Shown here one piece after another: positions 1 through 9,049 of a stretch of DNA of 64,000 nt (position 1 is the first letter of the stretch; the number at the start of each line of letters is the position of its first letter). This DNA is from CAYQQQ01 sp964420125. GTDB taxonomy: Bacteria; Actinomycetota; Acidimicrobiia; Acidimicrobiales; Microtrichaceae. A program made the position numbers and the translations under genes. The stretch spans positions 1 through 64,000 of the forward strand of contig CAYQQQ010000004.1 in the NCBI GenBank assembly GCA_964420125.1, written 5' to 3'. Under the pieces are notes generated by a model. That model did not search any database, was not told the origin of the DNA, and worked only from the letters and a program-made list of their open reading frames with translations.

Positions 1-894
<894 letters not shown>

Positions 895-1035
895 GATCCT
901 CGGCCTGCGCTCGGCGCAGACCTCCGATCGGAGAGCCGACCTCGGGATGGCACCCTTGGTCGACTGGCACAGTCGTTGGCTGACCGGGAGTTGCCTCCCG
1001 ATGCCGTCCGAATGTGCAAAAGGTATTGAATTGAA

Positions 1036-1072
1036 GGGTGATCGCTCACGGCCGAAGCCGTGCCGATCGCCC
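1036..1072 (-). terminator. stem-loop in rRNA leader (terminator or processing stem)
   Basis: The minus strand reads GCACGGC-TTCG-GCCGTG with further pairing outside an internal mismatch (GGCGATC with GATCACC), giving a long stem closed by a UUCG tetraloop. It lies between tyrS and 16S. It has only a weak T-rich tail (TTCAATTC), so it could be a tyrS terminator, part of rRNA leader processing, or an antitermination element. Confidence 0.4.
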
Positions 1073-1218
1073 GCACTCGCCTTTTGGCATCCTGTCTTCC
1101 GTTGTCAAGCAGCGCCGACCCCGCAGAGGGGGTGCATCGCTCGGAACGTGGTGCAACACCAGGGGTTCCGGGAGTGGCCTCGCATCGGTGGTCGAGCCGC
1201 CGTGCGGGGCGAAGATCT

Positions 1219-1247
1219 AGATTAGGGCAGCCCGTCCGCCGGGTCAA
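1219..1247 (-). promoter_or_regulatory. candidate rRNA operon promoter
   Basis: On the minus strand TTGACC (1242-1247) is followed after exactly 17 bp by TAATCT (1219-1224), which fits the TAnnnT pattern common for actinobacterial -10 elements. Transcription would start near 1212, about 320 nt before the 16S 5' end and about 50 bp after the tyrS stop. Position and spacing support it; no expression data are available. Confidence 0.5.
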
Positions 1248-1296
1248 CCCGAACGGCGGAGACGCCGGTCACAGCCTAGCGGTACGGGAGGCCGCC

Positions 1297-2592
1297 TCAT
1301 CCGGCCACCACGACCAGGTGGTGGCCGTTCTTCCCCTTCCGCAGGAGCAGGAACCGTCCGTGGAGCAGGTCGGTGACCTGCACCGCGGCGTTGCCACGGC
1401 TGGAGAGCGCCTCCTGATTCAGGTGGTGGCCGTTGGAGTTGCGCCGCACCTCGCCTTTTGAGCCCGATAGCCCGAGACGCACGAACAGGTCCACCGGGTC
1501 GGCCCCCACGACCTCGGACCGGCCCACCACCGTCGCGGGGATCTCGCCTTCCAGCAGCTCCAGCGTGGACGCATCCGCGTCGTCGAGGGGCGCCCCGAAG
1601 AGGACGGCAGTGGCGTGCTCCGCCGCGATCGCGGCCGACGCGCCGTGCACCAAGGTGGTCACCTCCCGGGCGAGGCGGCGCTGGCCATCCCTGCGCTGGG
1701 GCGCCCGGTCGTGTGCAACGGCGACCTCCTCGCACTCATCGACCGGCACCAGCGTCAGGCGCAGCAGGAGGTTCTCCACATCCGCATCGGGCACGTTCAG
1801 GAAGTACTGGTACATCTGGTACGGGCTGGTGCGATCGGCGTCCAACCAGACGTTCTCCCCCGCCGACTTGCCGAACTTCGTCCCGTCGGCCCGCACGATG
1901 AGCGGTGCGGTGAGACCGTGCACGTGATCGCCGAGGCGTCGCCGCACGAGGTCCACGCCGGCGGCGATGTTGCCCCACTGGTCCGAGCCGGCGACCTGGA
2001 GGTCCACACCGCGGTCGCGATGGAGCACGAGGAAGTCGTGGGCCTGCAGCAGCATGTAGCTGAACTCCGTGAAGGAGATCCCCGACTCCCGCTCGATGCG
2101 ATTCCGGACCGACTCCCTGGCCAACATGGTGTTGACCGTCACGTACTTGCCGACATCGCGCAGGAAGTCCAGCAGACCCACCGGCTCGGTCCAGCTCCGG
2201 TTGTCCACCAGCGTCGCCCTCGACGGACCCGGCTCGAAGTCCAGGAGGCGCTGCAACTGCCCCCCGATCGCCTCGCGGTTGGCATCCAGCACCTCGGGAG
2301 CGAGGAACTGACGCTCGTCGCTCCGCCCGCTCGGATCGCCGATCATGCCGGTGGCACCGCCGACCAGGGCGAACGGCGGGTGGCCGTGCAGCTGGAAGCG
2401 GCGCAGCAGCATGATCGACTGCAGGTTCCCGATGTGCAGCGAGTCTGCGGTGGGATCGAACCCGCAGTAGAGCGGGGTGGGTGAGGCGAGGCGGTCCTCC
2501 AGCAGGTCCCGGTCGGTGTGGTCGTGCACCAGGTGGCGCTGGGCGAGGTCCTCCAGCAGGGCGTCGCCGGGATGGGATGAGCGGTCCGTCAT
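1297..2592 (-). CDS. tyrS: tyrosyl-tRNA synthetase
   Basis: This 431-residue class I synthetase charges tRNA-Tyr in the cytoplasm. The HIGH-type motif HIGN is at about residues 53-56 within YCGFDPTADSLHIGN, and the KMSKS-type loop appears as KFGKS in the context DGTKFGKSAGEN. An S4-like RNA-binding end follows, containing SKGEVRR. The ATG at 2590-2592 has a GGAGGTGTC ribosome-binding site immediately before it; the frame stays open far upstream but only as an antisense shadow of the neighbouring penicillin-binding protein gene. The gene is divergent from that gene and lies upstream of the 16S gene on the same strand. Length is typical for the family. Confidence 0.97.
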   Translation of the reverse strand: MTDRSSHPGDALLEDLAQRHLVHDHTDRDLLEDRLASPTPLYCGFDPTADSLHIGNLQSIMLLRRFQLHGHPPFALVGGATGMIGDPSGRSDERQFLAPEVLDANREAIGGQLQRLLDFEPGPSRATLVDNRSWTEPVGLLDFLRDVGKYVTVNTMLARESVRNRIERESGISFTEFSYMLLQAHDFLVLHRDRGVDLQVAGSDQWGNIAAGVDLVRRRLGDHVHGLTAPLIVRADGTKFGKSAGENVWLDADRTSPYQMYQYFLNVPDADVENLLLRLTLVPVDECEEVAVAHDRAPQRRDGQRRLAREVTTLVHGASAAIAAEHATAVLFGAPLDDADASTLELLEGEIPATVVGRSEVVGADPVDLFVRLGLSGSKGEVRRNSNGHHLNQEALSSRGNAAVQVTDLLHGRFLLLRKGKNGHHLVVVAG

Positions 2593-2727
2593 GACACCTC
2601 CGGGGCACGGAGCGTACCGCGTCGTCGACTCGGGCCCGGAGTACATCCCCGGCTGCTGCGCCTCGGCGCCCACGGAGTTCTCAGCCGTGGCTCCAGACGG
2701 TGGGGCCCGGGCAGGCACAATGGTGCG

Positions 2728-5157
2728 ATGCGCAGACGAACCGACCGGTGGCTCGCCGTGCTCGCCGTCGTGGCGGGAGTCGCCGCCGGCTGCGCCAACA
2801 CCCACGACCGCCCGCCGCTGCAGTTCCCACCCAACGCTGCGCCGTCTCGCATCGTGGACTCCCAGGGCCGACTCATCACCACGCTGGCCGAGGAGAACCG
2901 CCAGAGCATCCCGCTCTCCCAGATCTCCGTGGTGGCGCAGCAGGCCATCGTGGCGATCGAGGATGCACGCTTCTGGTCCCACCGCGGCATCGACCCCCGT
3001 GCCATCGGTCGCGCCGCCAAGGCAAACGCCGCAGCCGACGAGGTCGCCGAGGGCGGCTCCACGATCACCCAGCAGTACGTCAAGAACGCGTACCTCGACA
3101 ACGAGCGGACGATCTCCCGCAAGGTCGAAGAGGCGACGTTGGCCCTCGCGCTGGAACGCGCGTACTCGAAGGACCTCATCCTCGAGCAGTACCTCAACAC
3201 GATCTACTTCGGCGGTGGAGCGTACGGGATCGAGGCCGCCAGCCAGGCCTTCTTCGGCATCCCCGCCGCCCAGGTCCAGCTCCACCAGGCGGCGCTGCTC
3301 GCCGGGATCGTGCAGGCCCCGGGCCGCTACGACCCGCGCAAGCACCCTGAGGAAGCGAAGCTCCGACGCGACCTCGTGCTCGACCGCATGGAGGAGCAGG
3401 GCTACATCACTCCGGAGCAGCAGTTCGCAGCCGCAGCCCTCCCCCTGGGGGTCACCGAGGCTCCGCCGGCCGCCGAAGCGGTGCAGTATCCCGCTGCCCA
3501 CTTCGTCGAGGAGGTGAAGCACTGGCTCCTCGTCGAGTCCGATGCCCTCGGGGAGAGCCAGGCAGAGCGCTACGACAACCTCCTCCGGGGCGGGTTGACC
3601 ATCACGACCACCGTCGATCTCGACCTGCAGGCGAAAGCCGAGGAGGCGATCCGAGAGGTCCTCCCCGGACAGGGCAGCGACGCCAGGATGCCCGATGCTG
3701 CGCTCACCTCGGTCGAGCCGGCGACGGGGTTCGTCCGGGCGATGGTCGGCGGCAGGGATTTCTTCGGCACCCACGAGTACGCGAAGCTCAACCTCTCCAC
3801 GGGTGCCGGACGCCAGACGGGATCGGCGTTCAAGCCGATCGTGCTGGCGACCGCGCTGGCCAACGGCGTCCCCCTGGACAAGCGCTACGACGCGCCGGGC
3901 TCGGCGACCTTCGAGACCTCCGCCGGGCCGTGGAACGTGAAGGGCGGCGGCATCGGCTCCGGAACGCTCGCAGAGTGCACGATCGTGTCGTCCAACACCT
4001 GCTACGCCAACATCATCCTCGACCCGGCCGTCGGTCCGGAGAAGGCCGTCGAGATGGCCCAGCGCCTCGGGATCGTCCACACCGAGCTCGGCGCATGGCC
4101 CTCCGCCGTGCTCGGCTCCAACAACGCCACGGTGCTCGACATGGCTTCCGTCTACTCGAGCTTCGCCAACGGGGGTGTGCACGTCCCCCCGGTGTACGTC
4201 ACGAAGATCGAGCGGGCGGACGGCACCGTGCTGTACGAGCACCGCCACACCCAGGCCAAGGCGCTGGAACCGGAGGTCGCGCGCCAGGTGAACGACATCC
4301 TGCCCCTGGTCATCTCCGCGCCCAACGGCACCGGGAACGACGCCAACATCGGTCGGCTCGCCGCGGGCAAGACCGGTTCGTCCCAGAACAACGTGGACGG
4401 CTGGTTCTGCGGCTACACCCCCCAGCTGGCCACCGCGGTGTGGGTGGGCTTCTCCCAGCCCAGGGTCGGTCGTGACGGGGTGGCCCGGCCCGTGTCCATG
4501 ACACCTCCCAACACCCGCATCACCGTCTTCGGCGGCACGTATCCCGCGAGGATCTGGGCGGCGTTCATGTCCCGTGCCCACGACGGCGCGGAGGTCCTGC
4601 CCCTGAACCCGCCGATCCCGCCGCCCACCACCACCACCGCCCCGCCTCAGGATCCGGCGCTGCTCACGCAGGTCACCCAGCCCGGTCGGACCGACGTTCC
4701 AGACGTGTTGGAGATGACCCGCGACGAGGCCTCGAGCACGCTGAGCAGGGCCGGCTTCAGCGCCCGCTTCGCCGAGATCGCGACCGACGGAGGCGCTCCG
4801 CCGGGCCGGGTCATGGCGCAATCACCCGCGCCGGGAGCCTCGAGCCGCAGCGGCACCGACGTGTGGCTCGAAGTCACAGTGGGCTCTCCGGCATCCGACA
4901 TTCCGATCCCCGACCTCCGTGGCTACGGTGCGGGCCAGGCACGCGAGGAGCTCGAAGGGCTGGGGTTCACCGTCGAGGAGTCGGTCGTCGCTCCGCCGGC
5001 CGGCTCGGTTCGCCCCGACGGCGGCACCTACCAGGGCGGCCAGGTGTGGGGTACCCAGCCGGCGGCCGGAGAGCTCGCCACCGACGGCAAGGTCGTCATC
5101 GAGTGGACCCCGCAGTCCGCCTCGCCGTCGACGACCACCACCAAGCCGTCGGACTGA
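2728..5157 (+). CDS. bifunctional penicillin-binding protein with two PASTA domains
   Basis: This class A penicillin-binding protein (809 aa) should polymerise and cross-link peptidoglycan outside the membrane. The glycosyltransferase domain shows IEDARFWSHRG (catalytic Glu near residue 78) and EGGSTITQQ (108-116). The transpeptidase domain carries SAFK (Ser366, Lys369), SSN (421-423) and KTGS (548-551). Two PASTA repeats follow at about 655-718 and 722-795, as in actinobacterial PonA2-type proteins. A proline/threonine linker precedes them. The N-terminus has a short hydrophobic run ending in AAGC (Cys22), which resembles a lipobox, instead of a long cytoplasmic tail and classical anchor. 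No strong ribosome-binding site precedes the ATG; CACAAT lies about 7 bp upstream. Confidence 0.94.
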   Translation: MRRRTDRWLAVLAVVAGVAAGCANTHDRPPLQFPPNAAPSRIVDSQGRLITTLAEENRQSIPLSQISVVAQQAIVAIEDARFWSHRGIDPRAIGRAAKANAAADEVAEGGSTITQQYVKNAYLDNERTISRKVEEATLALALERAYSKDLILEQYLNTIYFGGGAYGIEAASQAFFGIPAAQVQLHQAALLAGIVQAPGRYDPRKHPEEAKLRRDLVLDRMEEQGYITPEQQFAAAALPLGVTEAPPAAEAVQYPAAHFVEEVKHWLLVESDALGESQAERYDNLLRGGLTITTTVDLDLQAKAEEAIREVLPGQGSDARMPDAALTSVEPATGFVRAMVGGRDFFGTHEYAKLNLSTGAGRQTGSAFKPIVLATALANGVPLDKRYDAPGSATFETSAGPWNVKGGGIGSGTLAECTIVSSNTCYANIILDPAVGPEKAVEMAQRLGIVHTELGAWPSAVLGSNNATVLDMASVYSSFANGGVHVPPVYVTKIERADGTVLYEHRHTQAKALEPEVARQVNDILPLVISAPNGTGNDANIGRLAAGKTGSSQNNVDGWFCGYTPQLATAVWVGFSQPRVGRDGVARPVSMTPPNTRITVFGGTYPARIWAAFMSRAHDGAEVLPLNPPIPPPTTTTAPPQDPALLTQVTQPGRTDVPDVLEMTRDEASSTLSRAGFSARFAEIATDGGAPPGRVMAQSPAPGASSRSGTDVWLEVTVGSPASDIPIPDLRGYGAGQAREELEGLGFTVEESVVAPPAGSVRPDGGTYQGGQVWGTQPAAGELATDGKVVIEWTPQSASPSTTTTKPSD

Positions 5158-5214
5158 GCGGTCCGCACCCGGAGATTCCCGACGCGACGCTCCCCGATGG
5201 CATCCTGGGGAGCC

Positions 5215-5781
5215 GTGAGCTCCGCCCCGGCCCCGACGACCCCCGAGACCCGGTCCGATCCCCGGGTGGCGACGCCGGTGCGTCGTCGAGCGGCATGGAT
5301 CGCGGGGTTGGGCTTCGCCGCCGTCACCTTCGCCCTGTGGATCTACGCCCTGTTCGTCTACGACCCAGGCCTCCTCGTGGACGAGCTCGCCGATCGCGAG
5401 TTCCCGCGTGCGGCCGAGCAGGTGTGCGCCGACGCCATGGTCCGACTCGACGCCCTCCCTCGGGCGGAGACGGCCCGTGGCCCCCTCGATCGCGCCGACA
5501 CCATCGACGAGGCCAACGCCGTGCTGCGCGACATGGTCGGCGGGCTCCGTCCGCTCGCTCCCGGGGCCCCGGCAGACGCCGCAGAAGCCGTCGACGAGTG
5601 GCTCGACGACTGGTCCACGCACGTCGAGGATCGCCAGGACTTCGCTGATCGCCTCCGCGAGGATCCCGACGCCCGATTCACCGAGACCGTCAAGGGGGCC
5701 AAGCAGGTCTCCCGCGCGATCGACGGCTTTGCGCAGGTCAACCGCATGCGCAGCTGCGAGACGCCTGGCGACGTCGGCTGA
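5215..5781 (+). CDS. hypothetical single-pass membrane protein
   Basis: The family is not recognised. The product (about 188 aa) has a short Pro/Thr-rich cytoplasmic start, one membrane span at about residues 26-46 of the GTG form (AAWIAGLGFAAVTFALWIYA) and a charged, helical, probably extracytoplasmic domain rich in Asp, Glu and Arg with cysteines near its start (EQVCADAM) and end (MRSCE). GTG at 5215 is preferred because GGGGA lies 4 bp upstream; an in-frame ATG at 5197 would add six residues. It follows the penicillin-binding protein by under 60 bp on the same strand and may be co-transcribed, so a cell-envelope role is plausible but unproven. It converges on the Nudix gene. Confidence 0.72.
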   Translation: MSSAPAPTTPETRSDPRVATPVRRRAAWIAGLGFAAVTFALWIYALFVYDPGLLVDELADREFPRAAEQVCADAMVRLDALPRAETARGPLDRADTIDEANAVLRDMVGGLRPLAPGAPADAAEAVDEWLDDWSTHVEDRQDFADRLREDPDARFTETVKGAKQVSRAIDGFAQVNRMRSCETPGDVG

Positions 5782-5808
5782 GCACCCCGGCAGTACGCGA
5801 ACGGTCGC

Positions 5809-6396
5809 TCAGCGCAGCGCCCGCAGACCGGCATCCACCAGGCGGAGGATGCCGTCCTCGCCGCAGAGCGGTCCGACCTGGTCCGGTGTCACCCATCGCT
5901 GATCGGTGCTCTCGTGGTTCCCTCTCACGACCGAGCCCTCCGGGGCGACGACCACGAACCGCAGATCGAGGTGGAGGTGCGTGCCCAGCACGTCGCCGTG
6001 GTCGACCGTGTGGATGTCCACGTCCACAGCTGGCACCATCACCGACAGGCCGTCGATGCCCGTCTCCTCGGTCGCCTCCCGCAGCGCGACGCCGGCCAAC
6101 TCGTGGTCGCCGTCGGCGTGGCCTCCGGGCTGGAGCCAGCGCTGCAGCTTGGTGTGCAGCAGCAGCAGCACCCTGGAGCCGACAGGGTCCACCACCAACG
6201 CCGAGCCGGTGAGGTGGCCCGGGGCCGTGCGGCGATCGGCCAGGCTGGCACCGTGGCGTTCGAGCAGCGCCAGGATCCGCCTGCGGTCCCGCCTCGGACC
6301 CGGGAGCTCCAGGCAGGCCTCCGCCAGCCGGGCCCCCGAGCGCGCCGGGTCCCCCGACGAGCGCAGACGCGGGTCGTTGGCGTCCAGGAGCATCAC
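5809..6396 (-). CDS. Nudix hydrolase
   Basis: This 195-residue protein carries a Nudix box at about residues 92-114, with R106, E107, E110, E111 and G113 placed as in the GX5EX7REUXEEXGU signature. His98 occupies the position of the first, less critical Glu. Nudix enzymes hydrolyse nucleoside diphosphates linked to another group, but the substrate cannot be read from sequence. An N-terminal helical extension of about 60 residues precedes the domain. The start is GTG at 6396 or the adjacent ATG at 6393, with GGTGGG just upstream. The gene lies just downstream of the DNA glycosylase gene, with a 36-bp gap, so a nucleotide-pool or repair role is possible. Confidence 0.88.
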   Translation of the reverse strand: MMLLDANDPRLRSSGDPARSGARLAEACLELPGPRRDRRRILALLERHGASLADRRTAPGHLTGSALVVDPVGSRVLLLLHTKLQRWLQPGGHADGDHELAGVALREATEETGIDGLSVMVPAVDVDIHTVDHGDVLGTHLHLDLRFVVVAPEGSVVRGNHESTDQRWVTPDQVGPLCGEDGILRLVDAGLRALR

Positions 6397-6432
6397 CGAC
6401 CCACCATGCCACAGCGGCGGTGGGTCGGCCGC

Positions 6433-7080
6433 TCAGCCCGGCGACGACGCGATCGGTCGACCTCGTGGTCCGCGGGACACGAACGACGACCCTTCCAGGA
6501 GGAACCGCCACGGTCGATCCACCGCCCTGGAGATCCCCACCCGCGGCGAGCAGAGCACGCGCTCGCGGGTCACGGCACCACCCGGGAGGAGCTGCACCGG
6601 TGGAGCCGGAGCGCAGAGGTCCGTGCCGTCGTGTGCGAGTTGGATGCCCAACGCCGCGCACAGCTTCCCCGGGCCGTTGGTCAGATCCACCTCGCGACGG
6701 GCCCTCGGTCGGAGGCCCCACATCGTCTCCACTCCTCGAACTGGCTCCACCGCGCGGATCAGCACCGCTTGGGGGATCCCGGCACCACCGGTCACGACGT
6801 TCGCGCAGACGTGCAGGCCGTGCGACCGGTAGCAGTACAACGTCCCGGCCTCCGCGTACATCGATGCGTTGCGCTCGCTCCGCCCACGGTGGGCGTGGCT
6901 GGCCGGGTCGTCCGCACCACCGTAGGCCTCGACCTCGACCACCCGACCGACGCGTCCCCCCACCACCAGGAGGGCGCCGAGGAGGCCCGGTGCCACCTCG
7001 GCCGCGTGACCGGCCAAGAGGCTGCGCGCCAGCGGATCGCCGCGAGCCTCGGAGCTCTCCTCAACTTCCGGCCGCGACAT
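6433..7080 (-). CDS. alkyladenine DNA glycosylase (MPG/AAG family)
   Basis: This 215-residue protein matches the MPG/AAG family, which excises 3-methyladenine and other alkylated purines to start base excision repair. The signature region contains EVEAYGGADDPASHAHRG with the catalytic Glu in VEVEAY, followed by RNASMYAEAGTLYCY and a later NGPGKLCAALGI segment, all in family order. The ATG at 7078-7080 is chosen because the family homology begins just after it; upstream residues in the same frame look like noise. The start overlaps the thioesterase stop by 20 bp, which suggests co-transcription. Length is normal for bacterial members. Confidence 0.9.
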   Translation of the reverse strand: MSRPEVEESSEARGDPLARSLLAGHAAEVAPGLLGALLVVGGRVGRVVEVEAYGGADDPASHAHRGRSERNASMYAEAGTLYCYRSHGLHVCANVVTGGAGIPQAVLIRAVEPVRGVETMWGLRPRARREVDLTNGPGKLCAALGIQLAHDGTDLCAPAPPVQLLPGGAVTRERVLCSPRVGISRAVDRPWRFLLEGSSFVSRGPRGRPIASSPG

Positions 7081-7537
7081 CCGGGATCTCCACGACGGGT
7101 CCCATCGCCTCGACGACCTCCGCCGGTGTGACCATGGGTGTGAGGGCTCCGGGAGTGACCGACACGTAGGTGACCCGGGCATCGCAGACGAGGCGGTCAC
7201 CCACCCGCAGTCGGAACGCCACCTCGAAGCTGGTGCTCCCCCACCTCGCCACTCCGCAGTCGATGGACAGCTGCTCGGTCCAGCGCGCAGGACCGTGCCA
7301 GGTCAACGAGGCCGACTTCAGCATCACGTCCCACGAGTCGACCCAGGTCGCAGCGATCTCGGAGCGCGCATCGACGGACGCGAGGTGCTCAGCCGATCCT
7401 GACGGGGCCAGCGACCGCATCCAGTGATCCATGGCATCGTCGACGAACGCGAGGTAGTGGGCGTTGAACACGATGCCCTGCTGGTCGCACTCGCCGTAGC
7501 GCACGTCGAGGACGTGGGTGAAGGGCCATGCAGCCAC
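7061..7537 (-). CDS. acyl-CoA thioesterase, hot-dog fold (4HBT family)
   Basis: The 158-residue product has the 4HBT motif near its N-terminus, YGECDQQGIVFNAHYL, with Asp18 as the expected catalytic residue and the typical G-[IV]-V-[FY]-N-x-x-Y continuation. Such enzymes hydrolyse acyl-CoA or acyl-carrier-protein thioesters; the exact substrate is unknown. It starts with GTG at 7537 and lies 32 bp downstream of argH on the same strand, so it may ride on arginine-operon transcripts without being part of that pathway. It overlaps the glycosylase gene at its 3' end. Confidence 0.88.
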   Translation of the reverse strand: MAAWPFTHVLDVRYGECDQQGIVFNAHYLAFVDDAMDHWMRSLAPSGSAEHLASVDARSEIAATWVDSWDVMLKSASLTWHGPARWTEQLSIDCGVARWGSTSFEVAFRLRVGDRLVCDARVTYVSVTPGALTPMVTPAEVVEAMGPVVEIPDVAAGS

Positions 7538-7569
7538 TGCGGTTCAGCCCGCGCTCGGCCCGAGCATGT

Positions 7570-9039
7570 TCACCGCTGCTCCCACCTCTGCTGCTGGAGC
7601 ACAAGCGCCGCGAGCAGCTCCTCCATCTGGCGTCGCACCGGATCCGGTCCGGCGCCGCCGGGGCTCCGGCGCCGGCGCACCGCCACCCCCGGTTCCAACA
7701 GGGCGGCCGCCCTGTCGCCCAGCTCCCGATCGTCGGCCACGAGCACCCCGAGCGGCACGCCGTCCTCGACCGAGCGTCGGACCAACGCGCCGATCACGGC
7801 GTGGGCCTCGCGGAACGGGACGCCATCCGCGACGAGCAGCTCCGCCAGATCCGTGGCTGCCGCATACGGCGAGTCCGCGGCGACCGCCATCGCCGAGGTG
7901 TCGAAGCGCAGCGTCCGGTACAGCCCGGCCATGGCCCCGACGCCGAGTCGGACGGTGTCCAACGCGTCGAAGAGCGGCTCCTTGTCCTCCTGGAGGTCGC
8001 GGTTGTAGGCCAACGGAAGGGACTTGAGGGTGGCCAGGAACCCGGTGAGGTCCCCGATGAGACGACCCGCCTTGCCCCGGGCCAGCTCGGCGATGTCGGG
8101 GTTCTTCTTCTGCGGCAGCATGGAGGAACCGGTGGCGTACGCGTCGTCCAGGACGACGAACCCGAACTCTGCGGTCGACCACAGCACGACCTCCTCGCCC
8201 ATCCGGCTCAGGTGGAGCCCCACCATCGTGAGCACGAACAGCGACTCGGCCACGAAGTCACGGTCCGAGGTGGCGTCCAGGGAGTTGGCGAAGCGCGCGG
8301 CGAAACCGGCATCCGCCGCGGTGGCATCAGGATCCAGCGGCAGCGACGTCCCTGCCAGCGCGCCCGCCCCCAAGGGCGAGACGTCCAGGCGCCGACGGCA
8401 GTCCGCCAGTCGATCGAGGTCGCGCAGCAGGGCCCAGGAGTGGGCCAGCAGGTGGTGGGCCAGCAGCACCGGCTGGGCGTGCTGGAGATGGGTGTAGCCG
8501 GGCAGGTACGCCGCGTCCTCGCCGGTGCCGGCCTCGGCTGCACGGGCCGCCAGCACCTCGATCAAGCCCAGCACGCGGGTCGCGACCTCCCACAGCTCGT
8601 CCTTGAGGTGGTACCGCAGCGCCGTGGCCACCTGGTCGTTGCGCGATCGACCGGTGTGGAGCTTGGCCCCCGACGGCCCGGCCAGCTCCGTGACTCGCCG
8701 CTCGATGAGGGTGTGGACGTCCTCGTCGCTCCGCAGCACCTCGAGCCCACCGCTGCGGTGCTCCATCTCCACCACGTCCAGAGCACCCAGGATCGCCGCC
8801 AGCTCCTCGTCGTCGAGCAGCAGCGCGCGGTGCAGGCCGCGCACGTGCGCCCGCGAGCAGGCGACGTCCGCGTGCAGCAGGCGCAGATCGAAGCTCAGGC
8901 TCTCGGTGAAGGCCATCAGCTCGTCGGAGGGAGCGGCAGCGAACCTCCCGTGCCAGAGCGCTGCGCCCCCCGCCACGCCGCGCACCCGCGCCGGATCGCT
9001 CCGAGGGGCGTGAGCGGGAGCATCGGGATCGTCGGCCAT
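7570..9039 (-). CDS. argH: argininosuccinate lyase
   Basis: This 489-residue enzyme cleaves argininosuccinate to arginine and fumarate, the last step of arginine synthesis. The fumarase/aspartase signature GSSMLPQKKNPDIAELARGK is intact, and HTGRSRNDQVAT and the GYTHLQHAQPV segment lie in their usual places. The ATG at 9037-9039 is chosen because family homology begins shortly after it. It follows argG after 10 bp on the same strand and is under the argG promoter with its tandem ARG boxes. No missing residues were noticed. Confidence 0.97.
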   Translation of the reverse strand: MADDPDAPAHAPRSDPARVRGVAGGAALWHGRFAAAPSDELMAFTESLSFDLRLLHADVACSRAHVRGLHRALLLDDEELAAILGALDVVEMEHRSGGLEVLRSDEDVHTLIERRVTELAGPSGAKLHTGRSRNDQVATALRYHLKDELWEVATRVLGLIEVLAARAAEAGTGEDAAYLPGYTHLQHAQPVLLAHHLLAHSWALLRDLDRLADCRRRLDVSPLGAGALAGTSLPLDPDATAADAGFAARFANSLDATSDRDFVAESLFVLTMVGLHLSRMGEEVVLWSTAEFGFVVLDDAYATGSSMLPQKKNPDIAELARGKAGRLIGDLTGFLATLKSLPLAYNRDLQEDKEPLFDALDTVRLGVGAMAGLYRTLRFDTSAMAVAADSPYAAATDLAELLVADGVPFREAHAVIGALVRRSVEDGVPLGVLVADDRELGDRAAALLEPGVAVRRRRSPGGAGPDPVRRQMEELLAALVLQQQRWEQR

Positions 9040-9049
9040 CGGAGTCAGC

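Larger units (their letters stand above)
895..1296 (-). other. rRNA leader and tyrS-16S intergenic region
   Basis: This 402-bp stretch holds no convincing gene. On the minus strand it runs from the tyrS stop to the 16S 5' end. It contains a likely promoter at 1219-1247, a TTGACA hexamer at 1103-1108 without a good -10 partner, and a strong stem-loop at 1036-1072. The short open frames here are rich in Arg, Ser and Pro and look like high-GC noise. Confidence 0.7.

Noticed and set aside
1103..1108. TTGACA as a second rRNA promoter
   Set aside because: No acceptable -10 element lies 16-18 bp downstream (AAAAGG at 17 bp), so it was not called.
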